From Clostridium sp. CAG:780 (GTDB lineage: Bacteria > Bacillota > Clostridia > TANB77 > CAG-508): a DNA stretch of 49,921 bases. This document shows, one piece after another, positions 15,903-24,452 of this stretch. How positions within the stretch are numbered: the first letter of the stretch is position 1; every line of letters starts with the position of its first letter. A program made the translations under genes and the position numbers. Where the stretch lies: NCBI GenBank assembly GCA_000434195.1, contig HF994457.1:1-49921 (forward strand), given 5' to 3'. The notes under the pieces are model-generated. The model was given only the letters and a program-made list of their open reading frames with translations. It searched no databases and was not told the origin of the DNA.

Positions 15903-16975
15903 TATTGTTCTGTTATTATATTTGCTTCCACTGGTTCTTCTTGCCCTTCGATTACTACTTTTGCATCTATTGGGCATATTTGCACAAATGTGTTTCCATC
16001 ATTTACATCAATCTCGTTTCCTTCAAGATCTTTATACACAGTTTGTTCACTTCTTGAGGATTTTTCACAAGTTATTTCTATTGCTCTACCATTTGTTATG
16101 TAGTAACCTTTTAAGTTATTTACATTATATAGAGTTTGTCTTCCTTTTCCTTCTCCATCATTTAGTGTAGCATTTCTAGCGAATGTGATTATAATATTCT
16201 TTGTTGTGATTTTCTCACCTGTGTTCCAGTCTGTTTCTTCTACACCTTTTGAATATCTTTGATATCTTTGTGTTTCTGCATCATATGTATATTTTACTGT
16301 ATTTGAGTTTGTGTTTGTGTATGGTATTGTTATTGTATCTGCTTTTTGTCCATTTTCTAATTTTACATCATCTGTTACATAGTGTAATACACTCTTTTTA
16401 TCTGATGTCATTCTGTAATTCTTACGTTGTGCAATTTCTTTTATTTTTGCTATACTTGTTGCAACATTATGTGGTGCACTCTTGTCTTTTACTCTCCAGA
16501 ATGATTTTGGGCTTTCTGATATTCCATTTATATTATTTACCTTTAAGTTAGATATATCATATTCTGCTTGTGGGCTCCATCCAAAGTGTACATATATAGC
16601 ATCATTTTCAAGTGCATAGTCTAAAAAATAATGCCTTGAGCTTCTTACTGGTCCTATTTTTTCTAGGTCTTTTCCTTTAAATAGTGCCATTAATCTGCTT
16701 TCTCCACCTTCAACAATTATTTCATAAACCATATAAGCATCATTCAATCCACCTTGTGGTAAAGCTCCTTTATGATTATCTATCATTAAAGCTATTGGTC
16801 TGTCTGTTCCTTTAAAAATTTGAACTTCTTTTTTTGGCTCTTCTTTTGGTTCTTCTATAACATCTGTTCCTAGGTCTGTTATATTTTCTGTTTTGCTTTT
16901 ATATATTCTATATCCTAGATATCCACCTGTTGCTAATATTATAATTACTAATAATATTATTAAAAACTTTTTCAT
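15902..16975 (-). CDS. DUF3048 (YerB-like) extracytoplasmic protein
   Basis: This 357-aa protein has an N-terminal membrane anchor (residues 2-24) without a lipobox Cys, then a Glu/Lys-rich linker. The DUF3048 domain carries the marks RPIALMIDNHKGALPQGGL and IGPVRSSRHYFLDYA. Family members such as Bacillus YerB are lipoproteins of unknown biochemical function. It is the last gene of the leftward group pdaA-yqfC-yqfD-unknown-ybeY-dgkA, 20 nt after dgkA, so it may be linked to envelope or spore work. Confidence 0.88.
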   Translation of the reverse strand: MKKFLIILLVIIILATGGYLGYRIYKSKTENITDLGTDVIEEPKEEPKKEVQIFKGTDRPIALMIDNHKGALPQGGLNDAYMVYEIIVEGGESRLMALFKGKDLEKIGPVRSSRHYFLDYALENDAIYVHFGWSPQAEYDISNLKVNNINGISESPKSFWRVKDKSAPHNVATSIAKIKEIAQRKNYRMTSDKKSVLHYVTDDVKLENGQKADTITIPYTNTNSNTVKYTYDAETQRYQRYSKGVEETDWNTGEKITTKNIIITFARNATLNDGEGKGRQTLYNVNNLKGYYITNGRAIEITCEKSSRSEQTVYKDLEGNEIDVNDGNTFVQICPIDAKVVIEGQEEPVEANIITEQ

Positions 16976-16995
16976 TTCTTTTATTTCCCCTTTGT

Positions 16996-17748
16996 TTATT
17001 GTATTTTAAATATTGTTAATCCATACACAAGCATTACTATCAATACTCCCATGCATGCTCCAAATACCACTTCTGCTTTGGTTCTCGCATTGTTATATAC
17101 TCTATTTCCTACTACCAATAATGATAGCACTAATGCTAATGTAAATGTTACTATGTCTTTGCTATTAATCCAGATTGCTGTAAGTGCTGCAAATGCTACT
17201 GCTGACTGTCCACTTGGCACAAATCCTTCTTTTATCAGCTGACCTCTTTCCTTTTTCTTAGAGCAACTTGCTTTAATTGCAATTACCGCAATTACAACTA
17301 ATATAATTGCTACAAATGCTAAATGTTGAGGAGATTTTACCATATTGTTGAATATACTATCACTTATTGCTTTCATATTCTCTGCATTGAAGAATATGAA
17401 ATATCCAACAATTAAAGCATTGCAAGCTGATAGAACTACAGCTCCTGCCGCAACATCTTTTGCTATTTTTGCTTTTGGATGATACACGTCCACAAACAAA
17501 TCCACTACTGTTTCTATTGCTGTATTTACCATTTCTGCAAAGATTACAAAAAACAGTGCAAATACTAAACACAAAAATTCTGTCGTGCCCAATCCATAAA
17601 ATAATGACAACGCTAAGACTATTACTGCTAATACAAGTTGTATTCTAAAGTTTCTTTGTGTTGTTGCTGTATAGACTATACCATTTATTGCATTATACCA
17701 AGCTTCTATAAAATTATCATTTTTCAGTTTATGCTCGTCTTTCTTCAT
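16996..17748 (-). CDS. DgkA-type lipid kinase fused to PAP2-like domain, both altered
   Basis: Residues 1-125 or so match prokaryotic diacylglycerol/undecaprenol kinase (ATTQRNFRIQL and AEMVNTAIETVVDL). Residues 135-250 match a PAP2-type phosphatase (FVPSGQSAVAFA and NRVYNNARTKAEVVFG). Fusions of this kind occur in Clostridia. Key residues differ: the ErNfRIh glutamate (E28 of E. coli DgkA) is Gln, the PSGH histidine is Gln, and the second phosphatase histidine aligns with Arg. The NxxxExxxD part of the kinase is kept. Activity of both halves is doubtful. The gene lies directly after ybeY, the normal place for dgkA. Confidence 0.85.
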   Translation of the reverse strand: MKKDEHKLKNDNFIEAWYNAINGIVYTATTQRNFRIQLVLAVIVLALSLFYGLGTTEFLCLVFALFFVIFAEMVNTAIETVVDLFVDVYHPKAKIAKDVAAGAVVLSACNALIVGYFIFFNAENMKAISDSIFNNMVKSPQHLAFVAIILVVIAVIAIKASCSKKKERGQLIKEGFVPSGQSAVAFAALTAIWINSKDIVTFTLALVLSLLVVGNRVYNNARTKAEVVFGACMGVLIVMLVYGLTIFKIQ

Positions 17749-17756
17749 TTTAACCC

Positions 17757-18242
17757 CTATTGCCTTGTAATATTTAATTTACTTAGTATTTTTTCTTCCT
17801 TTTGTCTCATGACACTTTTTTCCTGTTCATTCATATGGTCATACCCCATTACATGGTAAAATCCATGCACTACCATATATGCTAGTTCTCTTTGGACACT
17901 GTGTCCATACTCTTCTGCTTGTTCGATTACTCTTGGTATAGAGATCATTATATCTCCTAAAACGTCTTCTATTTGTTCATCATCTTCTGCCGAAATTATC
18001 GATTCTATTTCATCCTTTTCAAACATCGGAAATGATAACACATCAGTCTCTTTGTCTATATTTCTATATTTTTTGTTTGTTGTTCTTATTGTTTCAGGAT
18101 TTGTCAATATTACATTTAAATATAGTTTTGTTTTTGTTAAGTTCTCTTCATTGAAGCAAGTTTCTACAACTTTTTCTATTAATTCTTTGTACTCTGCTGT
18201 TTCTGGTATTTCTAAAAATTCTATTTGTGAATAATTTTCCAA
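17757..18242 (-). CDS. ybeY: Endoribonuclease YbeY
   Basis: This 161-aa zinc-dependent RNase acts in 16S rRNA maturation and ribosome quality control. The metal motif HGFYHVMGYDH (near residue 130) supplies the three histidines. The start is a TTG at 18242 with AGAGGTAATATT before it; no ATG lies nearby in frame. It is 8 nt upstream of dgkA, as in many Firmicutes. Confidence 0.94.
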   Translation of the reverse strand: MENYSQIEFLEIPETAEYKELIEKVVETCFNEENLTKTKLYLNVILTNPETIRTTNKKYRNIDKETDVLSFPMFEKDEIESIISAEDDEQIEDVLGDIMISIPRVIEQAEEYGHSVQRELAYMVVHGFYHVMGYDHMNEQEKSVMRQKEEKILSKLNITRQ

Positions 18243-18266
18243 AATATTACCTCTTTTACTGATAAA

Positions 18267-19496
18267 TTATATTACTTTTTCTTTTATAGAAATGTCTTCT
18301 GTTTTCTTTTTTGTGTAGTCCCCTTCTGAAGTACAGCTGTTCTTTAATTCTCTCATTTCTCCTAATGCTACTAATTTTCTCTTGTAGAATTTTATAATTC
18401 TGTAATATCTGTTTTCGTTTTTAAGTACTTCTCTTAGTTCTCTCTTTAAGAATAATTTTTCTTTTTCCTTTGAGTATGTTATATAATCACTTTCTTTTAT
18501 TTTCATGATATTTTTATATGTGTTCCAAAATTTCTTGTATGCTTCTCTATCTGCTAACTTGTCCCAATAAATTTTTGTTGATAATAGACGCAAATTGTAA
18601 TCGTCTATTATATTTATTAATAGGCTATATGCCTTTTCTTGTTTTCTTGCTATTTTGGTGTCCATTATTAGAGTTCTAACATCTACTAATAATTTTTCGT
18701 AGCATTGTTCTGCAACCACTAAAGGCAAGCTATGTGTGAATAATCTTCTACTGATTCCTAATAAAATCATGTTCTTTTCGATTATATCGTTTTGGTCTAA
18801 TTTTCCTACTGTAAATCTTTCAAAGTTTTTGTAATCACCCAATATGTCAGAGTAGATTTTATTTTCTGGTTCTAATTTCATTTTTATTGGAAGAATATCT
18901 GTTATGTATTCTTCTACCGAAGAAAAAATCTTTCCATATATAATTTCTTTATCTATTTGTGAAATATTTTCAGATAATTTTATTGAATAATTCTTTAATA
19001 TTTTTTTGTACAAATCTTCCATTCTTGTTGCATAAAATTGTTCATATTTGTTTATTAATTTTTCTTTGTTTAATTCTTTTACTGTATCATAGTCAAGTTG
19101 CATTAAAAAGATTTGTTTTCTATATTTGTATTCTAAATATTCTGTATCTTTTAAATGTATTACCATATAATATTTTGACAATGCTTCTTTCTCAAATGCT
19201 GTTGCTGTATCGTTTTTCACTTTTTTATATACATTATCCATCATATGTTTATCTATTGCTTCTAAGTATAAAGAATAAATATCTTCGTATTTTTTTTCTA
19301 GTTCACTTTGGTTCTCCGCAGACTCCTGTTGAGCTTCGCGATAAGCCTCATATGCTTTTAACACATTGTTCCTCTTGATAGAGATCAACATTCCATTAAT
19401 TCCTATCTTCGTTGGTATCAATAACTTTGTTATAGTATTTGTTAATTTTGTAAAAAATTTTTTGTCTGAATAGACTCTAAGACTCTTCTCTTCCAT
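18267..19496 (-). CDS. Hypothetical helical protein, 409 aa, between yqfD and ybeY
   Basis: I do not recognise this protein. It is highly charged (Lys/Glu/Tyr-rich) and looks almost wholly alpha-helical, with no signal peptide; a possible amphipathic or short hydrophobic segment occurs near residues 15-35 (FTKLTNTITKLLIPTKIGIN). The frame opens at a TTG at 19514, but AAAGGAAG fits the ATG at 19496 (MEEKSL). Its start region overlaps nothing, being 14 nt after yqfD ends. In most Firmicutes phoH and pgpH (yqfF) occupy this place; here both are missing. A sporulation or RNA-related role is only a guess from position. Confidence 0.8.
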   Translation of the reverse strand: MEEKSLRVYSDKKFFTKLTNTITKLLIPTKIGINGMLISIKRNNVLKAYEAYREAQQESAENQSELEKKYEDIYSLYLEAIDKHMMDNVYKKVKNDTATAFEKEALSKYYMVIHLKDTEYLEYKYRKQIFLMQLDYDTVKELNKEKLINKYEQFYATRMEDLYKKILKNYSIKLSENISQIDKEIIYGKIFSSVEEYITDILPIKMKLEPENKIYSDILGDYKNFERFTVGKLDQNDIIEKNMILLGISRRLFTHSLPLVVAEQCYEKLLVDVRTLIMDTKIARKQEKAYSLLINIIDDYNLRLLSTKIYWDKLADREAYKKFWNTYKNIMKIKESDYITYSKEKEKLFLKRELREVLKNENRYYRIIKFYKRKLVALGEMRELKNSCTSEGDYTKKKTEDISIKEKVI

Positions 19497-19510
19497 TTCA
19501 TATCTTCCTT

Positions 19511-20695
19511 TCAAAATACTATTTTCTCTTTGGTCCCTATATTTTCTAACACTTCATATGTAACTTCTACATCCACGTAATCCTCACCCGCGTAAGAATT
19601 TTCGTACTTTTGTAATATATTTTCTTTGTTTGGTAGTTTTTGTTCTATTTTTTCAGAAGCTTTATCTATGCCAATCTGCTTTGCCTCTTCTATTCCGTAA
19701 GTAATTTTCTCTTCTATTTTTTCTGTATTTGTAATTTTTATTAGCTCGATTGGCAGATATAAATCAGAAAATATTTTCAACTTTTTGCTTGTTTCTATTG
19801 TATCATATTTTTCAAATTTTGAAAGGGTTTTGAAGAAATTTATTGAAAAATTATTTATTTTTAATTTGTATTTATTTTCTACATTCTCTGTATTCCTTTC
19901 TATGACTTGATTTAGCATTATTTTCTCTTTTTGACTATACCATACTTTTGCTGTAACTTCACCTTCTGCATGAACATATCTAGTTCCAGTATATTTGCCT
20001 TCTATCCAACCAGCAATTAGTGTATCACCTTTTGTTACAATATCCCCTTCTTTTACTACGGGGATGCCATTTTGAGCACTTACTTTTACAATCTGTGCAT
20101 CCTTTGTCGATATAATACTGCAATAATCTTCGTCATTTATTATCTCTGGCTTAGAATTTGCTTCAACCACTTTTACTGTTGCATTCGTTCCTTCTATCGA
20201 TATTCCAACCCAAGATATGTCATCTCTTCGCATTCGTATTTCATTTATAATTTTTTGTTTATTTATCGCTGATTTCAACTTTCCAGTTGTTAAGCCATTG
20301 TCATTTAATATTGTTTCTATTTCTCGTTTTTCTATCTTGTCTAATCCCTCTATTTTTATATTCCATATGAACCTTGACAATCCGAAAAGAAGTGCAAACA
20401 CTAATATTATTACTATTAAAAATACTTTTCTTTTTTTATATCTGTGCAAAATAAAAGGGAGTCCTTTTTTATCCAATATCTCTATTTTGCATTTTGTCTC
20501 TTTTGCTATTTTTCGTATTTTTTTGAATTCGTTTATTCCAACATTGGTATATATAATTGTAGATTTCTCTCTTTTTATGTTCCAAAAAAATATTTTGTTG
20601 TTGATACATTTATTTATAAACTTTTCTACAAAATAGCCTTCTATTTTAATGTTGACATATCCTATTAAATTTTTTAATAATATCTTAAATAGCAT
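19511..20695 (-). CDS. yqfD: Sporulation protein YqfD
   Basis: This 394-aa protein belongs to the YqfD family, made in the mother cell under sigma-E in Bacillus and needed for normal sporulation. A basic N-terminal cytoplasmic part (1-88) is followed by one membrane helix (VFLIVIILVFALLFGLSRFI, about 90-110). The extracytoplasmic part carries the family pattern IEGLDKIEKREIETILNDNG, SWVGISIEGT and VVKEGDIVTKGDTLIAGW. AAGGGGAG precedes the ATG. It lies 15 nt after yqfC. Confidence 0.92.
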   Translation of the reverse strand: MLFKILLKNLIGYVNIKIEGYFVEKFINKCINNKIFFWNIKREKSTIIYTNVGINEFKKIRKIAKETKCKIEILDKKGLPFILHRYKKRKVFLIVIILVFALLFGLSRFIWNIKIEGLDKIEKREIETILNDNGLTTGKLKSAINKQKIINEIRMRRDDISWVGISIEGTNATVKVVEANSKPEIINDEDYCSIISTKDAQIVKVSAQNGIPVVKEGDIVTKGDTLIAGWIEGKYTGTRYVHAEGEVTAKVWYSQKEKIMLNQVIERNTENVENKYKLKINNFSINFFKTLSKFEKYDTIETSKKLKIFSDLYLPIELIKITNTEKIEEKITYGIEEAKQIGIDKASEKIEQKLPNKENILQKYENSYAGEDYVDVEVTYEVLENIGTKEKIVF

Positions 20696-20710
20696 TTTTC
20701 TCCCCTTGCT

Positions 20711-20992
20711 TTAATCTTCTATTTTTTCAAAGTCAACAGTCTCTATATCTCCTGTGACCATTATGTCGTCAGAAGTCATCTCTCCAAGTTTTAAGTTAAA
20801 TCCATTAATATTGACAATTCCAATATATGTTTTTATCCTAATATAAATGTCCTGATATTCTAAAATTGCTTTGTAATTTTCTATCAACATTTGCTTAAAC
20901 CCTGCAATCGTTATTTTAGGCTCATTTGTCGATATCTCTTTTGGGACTTCAAGTAGCCTATCTATAACTCTCTCTTTTTTGTTTCTCCTCAA
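20711..20992 (-). CDS. yqfC: Sporulation protein YqfC (YabP family)
   Basis: This 93-aa protein has the YqfC/YabP fold pattern (EVPKEI..NEPKITIAGFKQMLIENYKAI, then IRIKTYIGIVNINGFNLKLGEM). It is paired with yqfD, as in Bacillus and Clostridium. The frame extends to 21028, overlapping pdaA. The only good ribosome binding site, AGGGGGA, sits 6 nt before a TTG at 20992, so I place the start there; a start at 21028 would overlap pdaA by 20 nt. Confidence 0.85.
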   Translation of the reverse strand: MRRNKKERVIDRLLEVPKEISTNEPKITIAGFKQMLIENYKAILEYQDIYIRIKTYIGIVNINGFNLKLGEMTSDDIMVTGDIETVDFEKIED

Positions 20993-21008
20993 TTCTTTTC
21001 CCCCTATT

Positions 21009-21839
21009 CTATTTTTCAAATTGATCAATATTTCTAAATTCGTATCCCATATTTTTTATTTCTTTTATTACATCCTCTAAAATATTCGCATTGTCTTTTG
21101 ATGTTGCATGAAGTAACATTATCTCTCCATTATGAACATTGTCTAGAATTTTCTTTTTGCCATATTCTTCTCTTCCTTGTTTTTTCTCATCCCAGTCATC
21201 ATAGCCAAAAGACCACATTACACTCGTATATCCTAATGTATTTGTATAAGCAACTGTTCTTTCACTATATTCACCTTTAGGAGGTCTGATAAATTTCATT
21301 TCGTATCCAAACTTTTCGTATATAGCTGAATGTAAATCCATTACTTCTTTTTTTATGGTGTCTAAGCTACAAGATGGCATAGATTTGTGGTTCACTGTAT
21401 GATTTCCTATAATATGTCCTTCATCTATCATTTGTTTTACCAAATCCGGCTGAGTATTTACGTAATGTGCAGTTATAAAGAATGTTGCTTTCACTTCATT
21501 TTGTTTTAGTACTTCCAAAATCTTGGGCGTGTATCCAGCCTCATATCCCAAATCGAAAGTTAAATACACTAGTTTTTGCTCTTTATTTCCCATATATAAT
21601 CCTTGATATTTGTCCAAGATTTTTCTGTTTACATTTCCAACATCAGGCTGCTCATGATTGTCGTTTCTTTTTATTCCCCATCCTATCTTTTTGTTATCAA
21701 GGCTTTCTATTTCTATCCCGTTTATGGTTGTACTTGTTAAAACATTTTTATTTGTATCAGTGTTTCCTACAATTAACACTCCTAGCAAAAAAGCACTTGC
21801 CACTACAAACACAGATATTCTTTCGATTACTTTTTTCAT
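21009..21839 (-). CDS. PdaA-type polysaccharide deacetylase
   Basis: This 276-aa NodB-fold deacetylase carries an N-terminal signal-anchor (7-25). The catalytic domain runs from VYLTFDLGYEAGYTPK (motif 1, the PdaA-like TFDxGYE form), HIIGNHTVNHKS (motif 2 metal histidines), RPPKGEYSE (motif 3) to LLHATSKDNA (motif 5). PdaA removes acetyl from N-acetylmuramic acid so that muramic delta-lactam forms in spore cortex. The similarity to PdaA and the location ahead of yqfC-yqfD support a spore role. It starts the leftward cluster. Confidence 0.88.
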   Translation of the reverse strand: MKKVIERISVFVVASAFLLGVLIVGNTDTNKNVLTSTTINGIEIESLDNKKIGWGIKRNDNHEQPDVGNVNRKILDKYQGLYMGNKEQKLVYLTFDLGYEAGYTPKILEVLKQNEVKATFFITAHYVNTQPDLVKQMIDEGHIIGNHTVNHKSMPSCSLDTIKKEVMDLHSAIYEKFGYEMKFIRPPKGEYSERTVAYTNTLGYTSVMWSFGYDDWDEKKQGREEYGKKKILDNVHNGEIMLLHATSKDNANILEDVIKEIKNMGYEFRNIDQFEK

Positions 21840-22146
21840 AGTTTCAAATTCTCCCTTCTTATTTTCTATTTGTTATTTTAATACTATGAATATAACTCGG
21901 CATATAGAACTTATGTATTACTTTTGACATTTTTTTACATTTTTCAGAGTTTTTATTTGTTTCGAAAGTACTGTTTTCTCTAAGTTTTATCAATTTTCGA
22001 CATTTTAAATTATTTTTTACTTTTTTATTGACAAGATTTTTAAATTGGAATATATTAGAAGTTAAGAATTGGAAAATATTGGTTATTCAGTAAAGTTTTA
22101 CCGTCCAGTAATTTCTGATTTTATAGAATATTAGGGAGATGACTTT
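21840..22146. other. 307-bp intergenic region between divergent pdaA and agrA
   Basis: Very AT-rich. It holds the agrA promoter (22028-22056). I see no clear sporulation-sigma promoter for pdaA and no RNA gene. The hexamer CAGTAA occurs at 22088-22093 and 22106-22111, and ACCGTCCAG around 22100-22108, just before agrA. This could be a LytTR-type site, but the repeat spacing (18 bp) is not the usual 21. Confidence 0.5.
22028..22056 (+). promoter_or_regulatory. agrA-agrC promoter
   Basis: TTGACA (22028-22033) and TATATT (22051-22056) are spaced 17 bp, followed by a leader of about 85 nt. Confidence 0.75.
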
Positions 22147-22866
22147 ATGATTAAATTCGCTTTATGTGATGATAATCCTCAGTTAGTTTCTAAGTTACAA
22201 GAAATGTTGGAAAAAATTTTTCTAAAACATGATTTCGATGCCAGTGTTGTTTTCTCTTCTTGTGATGCTAGTAGCTTACTAAGTTTTCTTAATACTAATG
22301 ATGTTGATGTTTTATTTTTAGATATAGATTTAAATTCTTCATTAAATGGAATTCAGCTGGCCAAAGAAATCAGAAAAAAGAATAAGTCAGTTTATATTGT
22401 TTTTGCAACAGGCCATTTTGAATATATTGTTTCTGCTTTTGAGTGTAAAACTTTTGATTTCCTTCAAAAGCCTTTCTCTATGAGTAAACTTGAAAATACT
22501 ATAGTTCGTCTATATGACGATATTAATAATAACTCTGCAAATTTTATAAAACTAAACAGCAGAAATACTTTGATTAATCAAAACTCTATTAATTATATTC
22601 AAAAGAACGGAATGAAAACCATCTTCAATGTAGTTTCGGGCGAGATCAACACCTATGGCTCTTTTAATACCATCTGTTCTTCTTTGCCCAGCAATTTCGT
22701 AAGATGTCACAAGTCTTTTATTGTTAATACTTTAAACATTAGTGAAATTGATTTTAGGAACAATATTATTTTCTTCAAAAATATGCAAAGTGCTCATTGT
22801 TTTATTGGTCCTAAATATAAGAATAGTTTTATGGAGGTTTTAAATAACTATGAATTTTTTAAATAA
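22147..22866 (+). CDS. agrA: AgrA-like LytTR response regulator
   Basis: This 239-aa regulator has a receiver domain (1-125: acidic pair Asp8-Asp9, phosphoacceptor Asp59 in LFLDID, Lys in FLQKPF) and a LytTR DNA-binding domain (about 135-239, with NFVRCHKSFIVN). It is the expected partner of the AgrC kinase, whose gene overlaps it by 17 bp. By family, the phosphorylated form should activate agrBD and output genes. AGGGAGA precedes the ATG. Confidence 0.9.
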   Translation: MIKFALCDDNPQLVSKLQEMLEKIFLKHDFDASVVFSSCDASSLLSFLNTNDVDVLFLDIDLNSSLNGIQLAKEIRKKNKSVYIVFATGHFEYIVSAFECKTFDFLQKPFSMSKLENTIVRLYDDINNNSANFIKLNSRNTLINQNSINYIQKNGMKTIFNVVSGEINTYGSFNTICSSLPSNFVRCHKSFIVNTLNISEIDFRNNIIFFKNMQSAHCFIGPKYKNSFMEVLNNYEFFK

Positions 22867-24199
22867 TATTTGGTTGAGTATGACCACGGAAAATGAGATG
22901 TTGACTAAGATTATCGGATTACCGTTTATTTTTATTGAAGTCACTATATCTATGCTTTTGTTTACTTCTATTTTGAGAATATCTGCTTCTAAAAAGCAGA
23001 AAATAATTTATATTTTAATTACTTCTTTTATCGGAATAATTTGTTCTGCTTTCATTCCTAAACCTTACAGTAATATAATAACTTTAATTGCTATGCCTAT
23101 AACTGTCATGCTTGTATTCAAGGTTAGCATTTTAAAAGCTTTATTTGCTGAGTTTTTACCTACAATTTGTATCGTTATTATAGAAATGCTTATAACTCGA
23201 ATCTTTTTAGTTATTTTCCACTGTACTTATGAGATGTTAGCTTATGTGCCAATCTACAGACTATCTGCTATCATATTAATATATTTACTATTGTTTGTTA
23301 TTTATATAATCATTAGCCATCATCATTTTAATATGACTTCCTTTGATAATATTTCTAAGAAAAATAAGTTTATGCTTTTCGTGAACATAATTATAGCTTT
23401 GATTGTCGCATTCATACAAATGTATCTAATCGGTTATTATAATGATAAATTGCCAACTTTTATTATTTTGATAAATATAATCTCTCTTATTGCATATTTT
23501 ACAATTAGCATTTATAGTCTTGTAAAAACAATGAAGTTAGAACGAACAACAGCAGATTTAGAACAAGAAAAATTATATAATAAAACTTTGCAAATTTTAC
23601 ACGATAACGTTAGAGCTTTTAAACATGATTTTTCTAACATAATTGCTGGTATTGGTGGCTATATTGCTACAAAAGACATGGACGGATTAGAAAGATATTA
23701 TAAACAATTATTACAAGATTGTAACCAAGTAAATAATCTTAGTTCTCTAAGTCCTGATTCTATTAATAATCCTGCAGTTTACACTGTTCTTGCTAATAAA
23801 TATTACAAAGCTGATAGTCTTGGAATAAAAATAAACTTAGAAACCTTTGTGGATTTTAATAGTTTGCATATGGGTATTTATGAATTTACTAGAGTACTTG
23901 GAATTTTAATGGATAATGCAATAGAGGCTGCTTCCGAATGTGATAAAAAAATTATTAATGTAATTATTAGAAATGATGTTCAGTGTAATCGCCAATTATT
24001 AATTATAGAAAATACATACAACAATAAGGATGTTGATATAGATAGACTTTCTGAAAAAGGTTATTCTACAAAACCTAATAATACTGGTCTTGGATTATGG
24101 GAAGTTAATAAAATAATAAAGAGACATAAAAATTTAGCTTGTTTTACTTCTAAAACACCAGAATATTTTAAACAACAATTTGAAATATATAATGAATAA
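22850..24199 (+). CDS. agrC: AgrC-like sensor histidine kinase (GHKL type)
   Basis: This 449-aa kinase has about six membrane helices in residues 1-225, the peptide-sensing type of sensor. A dimerisation helix carries His259 in VRAFKHDFSN, and a HATPase domain has MDNAIEAASE and TGLGLWEVNKI. It overlaps agrA and is read in another frame from GGAGG plus ATG at 22850. The ligand is presumably the peptide encoded by the adjacent agrD at 24260-24379. Confidence 0.9.
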   Translation: MNFLNNIWLSMTTENEMLTKIIGLPFIFIEVTISMLLFTSILRISASKKQKIIYILITSFIGIICSAFIPKPYSNIITLIAMPITVMLVFKVSILKALFAEFLPTICIVIIEMLITRIFLVIFHCTYEMLAYVPIYRLSAIILIYLLLFVIYIIISHHHFNMTSFDNISKKNKFMLFVNIIIALIVAFIQMYLIGYYNDKLPTFIILINIISLIAYFTISIYSLVKTMKLERTTADLEQEKLYNKTLQILHDNVRAFKHDFSNIIAGIGGYIATKDMDGLERYYKQLLQDCNQVNNLSSLSPDSINNPAVYTVLANKYYKADSLGIKINLETFVDFNSLHMGIYEFTRVLGILMDNAIEAASECDKKIINVIIRNDVQCNRQLLIIENTYNNKDVDIDRLSEKGYSTKPNNTGLGLWEVNKIIKRHKNLACFTSKTPEYFKQQFEIYNE

Positions 24200-24204
24200 A
24201 ATTT

Positions 24205-24231
24205 AATCCCAAAAGTTTTACTTTTGGGATT
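24205..24231. terminator. Hairpin between convergent agrC and agrD
   Basis: A perfect 11-bp stem (AATCCCAAAAG with CTTTTGGGATT) with a 5-nt loop separates the two converging transcripts. The T-runs are weak on both sides. Confidence 0.55.
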
Positions 24232-24259
24232 TGTCGAATTTAGCTTTTTTAATTATATC

Positions 24260-24379
24260 TTAGTCTTTTTTTATTAATGAAGCAGGCATTTTTGGTTGAT
24301 GAAGCATTCCTATAAACCAGCAAGCAGTGTTAGTAGATTTTGCATATTTTTCTGCGATTTTTGCGATAAATTTTAACAT
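24260..24379 (-). CDS. agrD: AgrD-like cyclic autoinducer pre-peptide
   Basis: A 39-aa gene. The N-terminal amphipathic helix (MLKFIAKIAEKYAKS) is followed by the autoinducer core and charged tail ACWFIGMLHQPKMPASL and LIKKD. This is the AgrD layout: Cys20 would form the thiolactone, and the Pro-rich acidic or polar tail would be cut off by AgrB. The HQPKxP tail resembles AgrD peptides of Clostridia. The ring is probably Cys plus four residues (CWFIG) or slightly larger; the exact C terminus is not certain. GGGGAGG precedes the ATG. The gene lies 73 nt downstream of agrB. Confidence 0.88.
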   Translation of the reverse strand: MLKFIAKIAEKYAKSTNTACWFIGMLHQPKMPASLIKKD

Positions 24380-24452
24380 AATTTTTTCCTCCCCTTATTT
24401 TTACGTTTTATAACATAACATTACCGGTAAATGTTTATATTAACTATATTAT

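Noticed and set aside
21996..22002. Spo0A boxes (TGTCGAA), also at 24232, 13882 and 37608 areas
   Set aside because: A 7-mer of this composition is expected about five times on both strands of 50 kb, so these copies carry no weight alone.
24380..24452. TTACCGGTAA palindrome between agrB and agrD as an operator
   Set aside because: It lies inside the agrB-agrD transcript, is only 10 bp long, and no promoter is evident next to it.
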